From assembly GCA_014534415.1 (NCBI GenBank), contig JACVRM010000018.1:1-21556 (forward strand): 21,556 nucleotides of DNA. The letters are read 5' to 3'. Source of the DNA: Thermoleophilia bacterium (GTDB taxonomy: Bacteria; Actinomycetota; Thermoleophilia; Gaiellales; Gaiellaceae). Shown here in pieces: positions 7,216-13,365 of this stretch (positions within the stretch are counted from its first letter, which is position 1; the number at the start of each line of letters is the position of its first letter). The notes beneath the pieces were generated by a model, which made no database searches, was not told where the DNA came from, and saw nothing but the letters and a program-made list of their open reading frames with translations. Both the position numbers and the translations under genes were made by a program.

Positions 7216-7242
7216 TCGCGTGGACGAGGAGGAGCATTCTTG

Positions 7243-9420
7243 ATGGATCGCTGGACGCGCGCGGTCATCCGGCTGCGCTGGCTCGTACTCGTGGCGTGGC
7301 TCGCCGCGCTCGTCGTCTCCGGCATCGCGATGGCCGGGCTGAGCGACCTGCTCACCAACCGGTTCACCCTGCCCGGCACCGACACGGCGCGCGCGGAGCA
7401 GATCCTCGAGGATCACTTCGGGCAGCGCTCGGCCGGGTCGTTCACCGTCGTCGTGCAATCGCACGGCCGGCCGGCGACCGCGCTCGTTCCGGAAGCGAGG
7501 GCGGCGGCGCAGCGTGCCGCCGGCGCGCTGCCGACGGCGCGCGTGGCGAGCGTCCAGGCCGTCTCCGACAGCGTCGTCAGCGCCGTCATCGCTTCGCGGC
7601 AGGAGCCCGCCGACGCCAAGCTCTTCACCGACGAGATGCGCGAGGCGGCCGGCTCGATCCCGGGCGCGACCGTCTACGTCACCGGTCAGGCGGCCATCGA
7701 GCATGACCTCGACCCGGTGTTCGAGCGCGATCTCAAGGTCGGTGAGCTCTACATCGCCATCCCGATTGCGCTGCTGTTGCTCATCTTCGTGTTCGGGACG
7801 CTCGCGTTCCTGATCCCGTTCGTCTTCGCGATGGCGGCCATCCCGGTCACGCTCGGGATCATCTGGGCGATCGCCCACTTCATGGAGCTCACCACGTACC
7901 TCCAGAACATGGTGATGCTGATCGGGCTCGGGATCGCCATCGACTACTCGCTGCTCGTCGTCTACCGGTACCGCGAGGAGCGTCGCCGGCACGAGCGTAA
8001 GGAGGATGCGATCGTCCGGACGATGCAGACGGCCGGGCACGCGGTCATCTTCAGCGGCACTGCTGTCGCGATCGGGCTCGCACTGCTGCTCGCGATGCCG
8101 CTCCCGTTCATGCGCGGCTTCGGGGTGGGCGGCGTGCTGATCCCGGTCATCTCGGTCGTGTGTGCGATGACGCTGCTGCCCGTGCTGCTCTACTTCGCCG
8201 GTGCGAGGCTGGATCGCGTTCGCCTGCTGCCCAGGAACCTGGTCAACCGCCGCGAGAACGAGGAGCGCAACATGTGGACGCGCTTGGCGCAGCGGATCAT
8301 GCAGCGGCCGGTCGTCTTCGCCGCCGGAACGGCTGCGTTGCTGCTGGCGCTCGCCGTGCCCGTGCTCGACCTCGAGCTCGGACCGGGCTCGAACGAGGGT
8401 GTTCCCAGGCATCTCCAGAGCATCCGCGGGCTCGACGTGCTCTCCGAGGCGGTGGGCGACGGCGCGCTCGCGCCGACGAACCTCGTCGTCGACACGAACG
8501 AGGCGGGCGGCGCCCAGAACCAGGCGGTCCGGTCGGCGGTGGTCGACCTCCGCGAACGGCTGGCCGCCGATCCGGAGGTCGGCGACGTCGTGTTCGGATC
8601 GAGCCGTCAGTCCGTCGACGCGACCGGCCGCTACCTGAACGTCCAGATCATCGGCAAGCACGAGTACGGGCTGCCGCAGAGCATGGACTTCGTCGAACGG
8701 CTGCGCGACGAGATCGTCCCGGCGGCCGGCTTTCCGGACGGCGTGGAGGTCTACGCCGGCGGTGGCCCGCCGAGCGGCGTCGACTTCCTCGACCTCACCT
8801 ACGGGGCCTTCCCGTGGCTGGTGCTGGCGGTCCTGGTCCTGACGTACTTCCTGCTCTTGCGCGCGTTCCGCTCGGTGGTGCTGCCGCTCAAGGCGATCGT
8901 GCTGAACATGCTCTCGATCGGCGCGGCGTACGGGCTGCTCGTCGTCGTCTTCAAGTGGGGTGCAGGCGAGTGGGTCGGCCTGACCGCGTTCGACCAGATC
9001 GAGGGCTGGATCCCGGTCATGCTCTTTGCGATGCTGTTCGGCCTCTCGATGGACTACGAGGTCTTCCTCGTGAGCCGGATGCGGGAGGAATGGGACGCGA
9101 CGGGCGACAACGAGCGCTCGGTTGCCGAGGGCCTCGCCAAGACTGGCCGGCTGGTGACGATCGCCGGCGCGATCATGTTCGCGGCGTTCATGGGCTTCGT
9201 GGCCGGCTCCGTGATCGGGCTCCAGCAGTTCGGGTTCGGGCTGGCGGCCGCGATCCTGCTCGACGTGACGATCGTGCGGGCCCTGCTCGTGCCGAGCGCG
9301 ATGAAGCTCTTCGGGCGGTGGAACTGGTGGCTTCCCGAGGGTGTCGCCCGCCTGTTCCGCGTGAAGCCGTCGCCGCTCGCGGAGCAGCCGCGGCCGGCGC
9401 TGCGGCCCGCCGGACGGTAG
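7243..9420 (+). CDS. MMPL/RND-superfamily exporter
   Basis: A 725-residue inner-membrane transporter of the MMPL family, the length expected for the short, single-chain type. Layout: helix 1 near residues 10-30; a first extracytoplasmic domain to about 165; a helix block with the proton-relay motif GLGIAIDYSLLVVYRYREE; a cytoplasmic stretch; helix 7 near 355-375; a second external domain; and a last helix block with FGLSMDYEVFLVSRMREEW. The paired Asp-Tyr residues in the two blocks are typical of proton-driven MMPL pumps, which export lipids, siderophores or drugs. ATG at 7243 is preferred over the TTG at 7240 because the GAGGAG site is then eight bases away. Its promoter and palindrome suggest repressor control. 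The substrate is unknown. Confidence 0.94.
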   Translation: MDRWTRAVIRLRWLVLVAWLAALVVSGIAMAGLSDLLTNRFTLPGTDTARAEQILEDHFGQRSAGSFTVVVQSHGRPATALVPEARAAAQRAAGALPTARVASVQAVSDSVVSAVIASRQEPADAKLFTDEMREAAGSIPGATVYVTGQAAIEHDLDPVFERDLKVGELYIAIPIALLLLIFVFGTLAFLIPFVFAMAAIPVTLGIIWAIAHFMELTTYLQNMVMLIGLGIAIDYSLLVVYRYREERRRHERKEDAIVRTMQTAGHAVIFSGTAVAIGLALLLAMPLPFMRGFGVGGVLIPVISVVCAMTLLPVLLYFAGARLDRVRLLPRNLVNRRENEERNMWTRLAQRIMQRPVVFAAGTAALLLALAVPVLDLELGPGSNEGVPRHLQSIRGLDVLSEAVGDGALAPTNLVVDTNEAGGAQNQAVRSAVVDLRERLAADPEVGDVVFGSSRQSVDATGRYLNVQIIGKHEYGLPQSMDFVERLRDEIVPAAGFPDGVEVYAGGGPPSGVDFLDLTYGAFPWLVLAVLVLTYFLLLRAFRSVVLPLKAIVLNMLSIGAAYGLLVVVFKWGAGEWVGLTAFDQIEGWIPVMLFAMLFGLSMDYEVFLVSRMREEWDATGDNERSVAEGLAKTGRLVTIAGAIMFAAFMGFVAGSVIGLQQFGFGLAAAILLDVTIVRALLVPSAMKLFGRWNWWLPEGVARLFRVKPSPLAEQPRPALRPAGR

Positions 9421-9427
9421 CGGCCTG

Positions 9428-9640
9428 CTAGCGAAGCGTGGCCCAGACCACGACCGCGACGAGGATCGCGACCAGCAGCCAGGCGAGCCAGAGCGTCCGG
9501 AACGCGCGGCGCTCGCCCCGGCGCGCTCCGGGCTCGGGCGTGTAGGGGTCGAGCGGCGGCGACGGTTGACGCGGAATGTCGTCGTCGCCCTCGACGACAG
9601 GCGGCTCTCGATCGACGTACCGCTCGCGCTCGTCTGCCAT
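9428..9640 (-). CDS. Small tail-anchored membrane protein, function unknown
   Basis: A 70-residue protein. The first 47 residues are hydrophilic and rich in Asp, Glu, Arg and Pro (PRQPSPPLDPYTPEPGARRG), and the last 20 form one membrane helix (LWLAWLLVAILVAVVVWATLR). It should be held in the membrane by its C-terminus with the charged part in the cytoplasm. I do not recognise a family. ATG at 9640 is preferred over an upstream in-frame ATG at 9670, since a TAGGCT box lies eight bases before it. It is convergent with the MMPL gene (seven-base gap) and divergent from rmlA. Coding is supported by the composition and clean helix, but the gene is short. Confidence 0.7.
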   Translation of the reverse strand: MADERERYVDREPPVVEGDDDIPRQPSPPLDPYTPEPGARRGERRAFRTLWLAWLLVAILVAVVVWATLR

Positions 9641-9648
9641 GGGTGGGA

Positions 9649-9654
9649 AGCCTA
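9649..9654 (-). promoter_or_regulatory. -10 box for the small membrane protein gene
   Basis: On the minus strand TAGGCT lies eight bases before the ATG at 9640. It matches TANNNT and the leaderless spacing seen elsewhere in this window. No -35 box is evident. Confidence 0.35.
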
Positions 9655-9671
9655 CCGCCGCGGTGGGCAAG

Positions 9672-9677
9672 TACCAT
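9672..9677 (+). promoter_or_regulatory. -10 box for the rmlA-rmlC-rmlD set, leaderless arrangement
   Basis: TACCAT lies seven bases before the ATG at 9685. It supports that ATG over the in-frame codon at 9643, which overlaps the divergent gene's start region. Confidence 0.5.
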
Positions 9678-9684
9678 CGCGCCG

Positions 9685-10464
9685 ATGCCGAAGGGGCTGA
9701 TCTGCGCCGGGGGAGCGGCGACGCGGCTCGAAGAGTTGACTCGCGTCACGAACAAGCACCTGCTGCCCGTCGGCCGCTGGCCGATGGTCTACTACCCGCT
9801 TCAGCTCCTTCAGCGGGCCGGCGTCCGCGAGGTGCTGCTCGTGACGGGCCAGCAGCACGCCGGCGACTTCATCGACCTGCTCGGGGACGGCCGGGTTCAG
9901 GCGCGCGCCAACGGCGAGCAACTCCTGGATCTCGATCTCACGTACAAGGTGCAGGTCGAGCCGGGCGGCATTGCGCAGGTCGTCGGCATGGCGCGCGATT
10001 TCGCAGCGGGCGACAAGCTCGTCGTCTGCCTGGGAGACAACATCTTCGAGTACTCGCACGCCGCGGCGATCCGCGAATGGGCGGCGGACGGCGACGGTGC
10101 GCTCGTCTTCGTGAAGGACGTTCCGGATCCCGAGAACTTCGGCGTGGTCGTCTACGACGGAGACGGACGAGTCGCGGATGTCGTCGAGAAGGCCGGCCGT
10201 GTGGACGCGCGCTATGCGGACCCGCCGTCGTCCGACGCCGTGGTAGGCCTCTACTGCTACCCACCCGACGTCTTCGAGCTCGTCGCCGGGCTGGAGCCGT
10301 CGAGCCGGGGCGAGCTCGAGATCACGGACGTCAACCGCGCCTACGCGCAGAGCGGCAGGCTCGACGTGCGGCGCGTCGGCGGGTGGTGGCACGACGGCGG
10401 CAAGCACTGGCAGGATCTCGCCGAGGTCGGCCGGCTGATCGAGGCGACGGGCGCCAACAAGTGA
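9685..10464 (+). CDS. rmlA: Glucose-1-phosphate thymidylyltransferase-like sugar nucleotidyltransferase
   Basis: A 259-residue nucleotidyltransferase, somewhat shorter than the usual 285-300 of RmlA. It should join dTTP and glucose-1-phosphate to make dTDP-glucose, the first step to dTDP-L-rhamnose. Visible signatures: GGAATRLEELTRVTNKHLLPVG (split 9-17 and 18-30), VEPGGIAQ (91-98), LGDNIF (116-121), ENFGVV (150-155), VEKAGR (167-172) and GELEITDVNRAY (209-220). Oddities: the usual GGxGTRL is GGAATRL, and the C-terminal DTGT-type motif is HDGGK (236-240). The downstream rmlC and rmlD homologues make a rhamnose role likely, but a related nucleotide sugar is possible. ATG follows a -10 box by seven bases. 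Confidence 0.87.
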   Translation: MPKGLICAGGAATRLEELTRVTNKHLLPVGRWPMVYYPLQLLQRAGVREVLLVTGQQHAGDFIDLLGDGRVQARANGEQLLDLDLTYKVQVEPGGIAQVVGMARDFAAGDKLVVCLGDNIFEYSHAAAIREWAADGDGALVFVKDVPDPENFGVVVYDGDGRVADVVEKAGRVDARYADPPSSDAVVGLYCYPPDVFELVAGLEPSSRGELEITDVNRAYAQSGRLDVRRVGGWWHDGGKHWQDLAEVGRLIEATGANK

Positions 10465-10934
10465 TCGACGGAATCCAGGTCATTCCGCTCCGCCGCTTCG
10501 AGGACGAGCGCGGGTGGTTCATGGAGGTACGCCGCGAGAGCTGGCTGCCGAAACGCACCGCCCAGACGAACCTGTCGTTCTCGCGGCGGGGCGTGATCCG
10601 CGGACTGCACTACCACGAGCGCGGCCAGGACGACCTGTTCGTCTGCCTGGAAGGCACGGCGCGCGTCGTCGTGCTCGATCGCGAGTCCGGCGAGACGTTC
10701 TGCGCCGACATCGGTGACCGCAACCCGGTCGCGGTCTACATCCCGGGGCATCTCGCGCACGGCTTCGAGGCGCTCACGGACCTCGTCTTCTGCTACCACG
10801 TCACGGCCGAGTACGACCCGGCCGACCCCGACGAGCACGGCGTTCCCTGGGACGATCCGCGCATCAAGCACCTCTGGAGCACGTCATCGCCGACGCTCTC
10901 CGAGCGGGACGCGTCCGTCGCCGCATCGTCGTAA
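10461..10934 (+). CDS. rmlC: dTDP-4-dehydrorhamnose 3,5-epimerase
   Basis: A 157-residue cupin epimerase for the third step of dTDP-L-rhamnose synthesis. The double-stranded beta-helix core carries RGVIRGLHYH with catalytic His50, then QDDLFVCLEGTARVVVLD, YIPGHLAHGFEAL and YHVTAEYDP (Tyr113 or Tyr119 would be the acid). The closing segments VPWDDPRI and LSERD match the family's C-terminus, so the protein is complete although short (typical 175-200). GTG at 10461 overlaps the rmlA stop as GTGA, so translation is probably coupled. The 3' end overlaps the beginning of the rmlD frame. Confidence 0.93.
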   Translation: MIDGIQVIPLRRFEDERGWFMEVRRESWLPKRTAQTNLSFSRRGVIRGLHYHERGQDDLFVCLEGTARVVVLDRESGETFCADIGDRNPVAVYIPGHLAHGFEALTDLVFCYHVTAEYDPADPDEHGVPWDDPRIKHLWSTSSPTLSERDASVAASS

Positions 10935-11704
10935 CGGGCGCCGGCGGGCAGCTGGGGCAAGCGCTCGCCGAGGCGTTCGCGGACGATGAGGTCCTTGCGC
11001 TGCGGCGCGAGGAGTGGGACGTCCGCGAGCCGTATCGCGGCCCGCGGCCGGATCTCGTCTTGCATGCGGCGGCGTGGACACGCGTCGACGACGCGGAGGC
11101 CGACCCAGCCGGCGCAGCTGCGGTCAACGTGCGCGGGACGGAGAACGTGGCCGCACTCGGCGCGCCGCTCGTCTACTTCTCGTCGGACTACGTGTTCGAC
11201 GGCCGCAAGGGCGAGCCGTACGTCGAGTCCGATGGGACCGCGCCGCTGTCTGTCTACGGGCGGACGAAGCTCGAGGGCGAGCAGGCAGTCGGCGACGGCT
11301 GGATCGTCCGCTCGTCGTGGCTCTTCGGGGCGACCGGCCAGAACTTCGTGCGGACGATGATCCGGCTCGCAGTCGAGCGCGACGAGGTGCGCGTGGTCGC
11401 CGACCAGGTCGGCTGCCCGACGTACGTCGGGCACCTGGCCGCGGCGACGCGGCGGGTGGTCGAGCTGCCCCGCGGCGTCTGGCACGTCGCCGCGGGGGGC
11501 GAGTGCTCCTGGGCCGAGTTCGCGGCGGCGATCTTCGAGGAGGCGGGTCTGGACTGCCGGGTCCTGCCGATTACGACCGAGGAGTACGGCGCGCCGGCGC
11601 CGCGCCCGGCCTACTCGGTGCTGCGCAGCGAGCGGTCGGAGGCGCCGCGACTGCCGCACTGGCGCGAAGGTCTGCGCGCCTGCCTCGCCGACATGTCGCC
11701 GTAG
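10913..11704 (+). CDS. rmlD: dTDP-4-dehydrorhamnose reductase, start codon non-standard
   Basis: An NAD(P)H-dependent short-chain reductase for the last step to dTDP-L-rhamnose. From 10913 it would have 263 residues (family 280-300). The Rossmann motif RRRIVVTGAGGQLGQAL is right at the front, followed by HAAAWTRVDDAE, YFSSDYVFDG, the catalytic YGRTK (Tyr-x3-Lys), RSSWLFG and DQVGCPTY. No ATG, GTG or TTG exists in this frame between the previous in-frame stop (10715-10717) and 11060, and 11060 falls after the Rossmann motif. The most natural start is therefore the GTC at 10913, exactly where homologues have M/V-R-x-I-V-V-T-G. CTG at 10874 is the other candidate. A single-base sequence error or a -1 shift from rmlC would also explain it. 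Product call firm, start uncertain. Confidence 0.85.
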   Translation, partial: VRRRIVVTGAGGQLGQALAEAFADDEVLALRREEWDVREPYRGPRPDLVLHAAAWTRVDDAEADPAGAAAVNVRGTENVAALGAPLVYFSSDYVFDGRKGEPYVESDGTAPLSVYGRTKLEGEQAVGDGWIVRSSWLFGATGQNFVRTMIRLAVERDEVRVVADQVGCPTYVGHLAAATRRVVELPRGVWHVAAGGECSWAEFAAAIFEEAGLDCRVLPITTEEYGAPAPRPAYSVLRSERSEAPRLPHWREGLRACLADMSP

Positions 11705-11782
11705 GTCGGCCCCGTCCAACCGACGTGCGCCCAGCGCCCGTTGCGGCGCCTGCGTCGCTCGACACGCCTCGGAGGGGCGACT

Positions 11783-11799
11783 GCAGGGACTGTCCCTGC
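11783..11799. repeat. REP-like palindrome next to the RAYT gene
   Basis: GCAGGGACTGTCCCTGC is a perfect inverted repeat with eight-base arms around a single T. RAYT enzymes act on such short palindromes placed beside their genes. No second copy is seen in this window, so its repeat status needs the whole genome. Confidence 0.5.
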
Positions 11800-11881
11800 G
11801 AACCGGCCCGTCGGGACGTGGCATTCGGGGACGAAGCGTGACGATCGCTCCACAGCCGCGTTCAGCCGGGAACTGGCGGGC

Positions 11882-11887
11882 TAGCGT
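11882..11887 (+). promoter_or_regulatory. -10 box for the RAYT gene
   Basis: TAGCGT lies seven bases before the GTG at 11895, the same leaderless pattern as other genes here. It supports the shorter start. Confidence 0.4.
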
Positions 11888-11894
11888 CGGGGAT

Positions 11895-12344
11895 GTGCCG
11901 CGCCTCCCGCGTCGCGAGCTGCTTCCCCAGCACGGCTTCTTCCACATCACCGCGCGGGGAGTCGCCGAGGAGGCGATCTTCCGCGACGATGCCGACCGGG
12001 TCGTGTTCCTCGCGCTGCTCGGCGGGACCGTCGGGCGCTTCCACTGGCGCTCGCATTCCTTCTGCCTGATGAGCACGCACTACCACCTCGTGATTGAGGC
12101 GCAGCGCGCGCTCCTCTCCGCCGGGCTTCATCGACTCAACGGCATCTACGCACAGCACTTCAACCGCCGTCACGGCCGCCGTGGCCATCTGTTCGCCGAC
12201 CGCTTCGCCGCCTGGCTGATCGAGAGCGAGGAGCACCTCTACGCGGCCTGCCGATACCTGCTCCTCAATCCGGTCCGCGCGGGCCTCTGCCACGATCCGG
12301 CCGCGTACCTGTGGAGCGGCAGTCGCTACGGAAAGATTCTCTGA
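11895..12344 (+). CDS. REP-associated tyrosine transposase (RAYT, Y1/IS200-like)
   Basis: A 149-residue single-strand DNA transposase-like protein. The HUH metal motif is THYHLVIE (His62, His64). The nucleophile is most likely Tyr121 in CRYLLLNPVRAG, aligned with the catalytic Tyr of E. coli TnpA-REP. The segments FFHITARG, FCLMSTHYH and GHLFADRF also match the family. RAYTs are usually single-copy, domesticated relatives of IS200/IS605 enzymes and mobilise or maintain REP palindromes. A palindrome lies 96 bases upstream. The gene separates rmlD from rmlB and ends four bases from the convergent rmlB stop. GTG at 11895 is preferred (a -10 box before it, homology from FFHITARG); GTG at 11838 would add 19 residues. 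All catalytic residues are present, so it may be active. Confidence 0.9.
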   Translation: MPRLPRRELLPQHGFFHITARGVAEEAIFRDDADRVVFLALLGGTVGRFHWRSHSFCLMSTHYHLVIEAQRALLSAGLHRLNGIYAQHFNRRHGRRGHLFADRFAAWLIESEEHLYAACRYLLLNPVRAGLCHDPAAYLWSGSRYGKIL

Positions 12345-12348
12345 CGCC

Positions 12349-13347
12349 TCAGCGCCACGCCGTCTCCTGGACGGGCGCCCGATCCTTGAGCGGCTCCCAC
12401 CACGAGCGGTTGCGCGCATACCACTCGACCGTCTCGCTCAATCCCTGCTCCCACGCGATGGCGGGCTCCCAGCCGAGCTCGCGGCGGATCTTCGACGAGT
12501 CGAGCAGGTAGCGGCGGTCGTGCCCAGGCCGGTCGGGCACGATCGTCTTCAGCGAGGCCGGTTTTCCGGTCAGCTCGAGCACGCGGTCGGCGATCTCCTC
12601 GATCGACGCCTCCACGCCCGAGCCGACGTTGTACGTCTCGCCCGGCCGCCCGTCCACCAGCGCGAGCTCGATAGCGCGGCAGTGGTCCAGTACGTGGAGC
12701 CACTCGCGCCGGTTCTGCGTCGACTCGTACATGGGCAGCGGCCGGTCGTCGAGCGCGTTCGTCACGAAGAGCGGGATGACCTTCTCGGGAAACTGAAACG
12801 GCCCGTAGTTGTTGCAGCAGTTGGTGATCGTGATCGGCAGGCCGTACGTCTCGCGGTAGGCGCGGACGTAGTGATCCGCTGCGGCCTTCGAGGCGTTGTA
12901 CGGTGTCCGAGGCCGGTAGGGCGTCTCCTCGGTGAACGCCTCGTCCGAGTCGAGCGGCAGATCTCCGTACACCTCGCACGTCGAGATGTGGTGGAAGCGC
13001 GCGACGCCGGCGCGCTGCGCAGCTTCGAGCAGCAGCTGCGTGCCAAGCACGTTCGTTCGCGCGAAGCGGCCCGGATCGACGACGGCAAGCGAGTTGTGCG
13101 ACTCGGCCGCGAAATTGACGATGACGTCGAGCCCTTCCTCGCGCAACACCTGCTCGGTCAGCTCGAGGTCCCCGATATCGCCCTCCACGAAGACGACGTC
13201 GTCCTCGAACTCCTTGAGGTTGTCGCGGTTGCCCGCGTACGTGAGCAGGTCGTACGCGACGAGGTGGTCGCCGGGACGGTGGCGCAGCCAGTAGTGAACG
13301 AAGTTCGAGCCGATGAAGCCGGCCGCGCCCGTGACGAGCAATCTCAC
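12349..13347 (-). CDS. rmlB: dTDP-glucose 4,6-dehydratase-like enzyme with Cys at the usual catalytic Asp
   Basis: A 332-residue extended short-chain dehydrogenase, full RmlB length. It should turn dTDP-glucose into dTDP-4-keto-6-deoxyglucose, the second step of the rhamnose pathway. The NAD-binding motif GAAGFIGSNF (7-16), AAESH (80-84), catalytic YNASK (Tyr150, Lys154) and NNYGPFQFPEK (179-189) match. The family triad Thr-Asp-Glu in STDEVYG is STCEVYG here (Thr123, Cys124, Glu125). The nucleotide end also differs: MYESTQNRREWL in place of the common YGDGxNxRxWL. It may be a variant RmlB or a dehydratase for another nucleotide sugar. The GTG start follows a TAGGAT box by six bases. It is convergent to the rmlACD set, with the RAYT gene between. 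Confidence 0.88.
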   Translation of the reverse strand: MRLLVTGAAGFIGSNFVHYWLRHRPGDHLVAYDLLTYAGNRDNLKEFEDDVVFVEGDIGDLELTEQVLREEGLDVIVNFAAESHNSLAVVDPGRFARTNVLGTQLLLEAAQRAGVARFHHISTCEVYGDLPLDSDEAFTEETPYRPRTPYNASKAAADHYVRAYRETYGLPITITNCCNNYGPFQFPEKVIPLFVTNALDDRPLPMYESTQNRREWLHVLDHCRAIELALVDGRPGETYNVGSGVEASIEEIADRVLELTGKPASLKTIVPDRPGHDRRYLLDSSKIRRELGWEPAIAWEQGLSETVEWYARNRSWWEPLKDRAPVQETAWR

Positions 13348-13353
13348 GCGGTC

Positions 13354-13359
13354 ATCCTA
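13354..13359 (-). promoter_or_regulatory. -10 box for rmlB
   Basis: On the minus strand TAGGAT lies six bases before the GTG at 13347, inside the 18-base gap after the kinase gene. It gives rmlB its own leaderless start even though it is close enough to the kinase to be in one transcript. Confidence 0.45.
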
Positions 13360-13365
13360 GGGCTG

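Larger units (their letters stand above)
11705..11894 (+). other. Intergenic region with palindromes upstream of the RAYT gene
   Basis: A 190-base gap between rmlD and the transposase. It holds a short hairpin right after the rmlD stop (GTCGG at 11705-11709 pairing with CCGAC at 11720-11724), the perfect palindrome described separately, and a small CCCG-T-CGGG palindrome near 11808-11816. There is no T-run for a terminator. If translation began at the GTG at 11838 instead of 11895, the last part would be coding. Confidence 0.6.

Noticed and set aside
7201..8661. Long open frame on the minus strand (486 codons) antisense to the MMPL gene
   Set aside because: Its product is an improbable Arg/Asp/His/Gln-rich chain without any domain; such antisense frames are expected in GC-rich DNA opposite a real gene.
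10880..10934. Programmed -1 frameshift making an RmlC-RmlD fusion
   Set aside because: No slippery heptamer or downstream pseudoknot is evident, and RmlC ends normally at its own stop; kept only as an alternative explanation for the missing rmlD start.
11705..11724. Rho-independent terminator after rmlD
   Set aside because: The stem is only five base pairs with a ten-base loop and no T-run follows.
11895..12344. Complete IS200/IS605 insertion sequence
   Set aside because: The protein is RAYT-like and no matching left and right end hairpins or TnpB partner are found around it.
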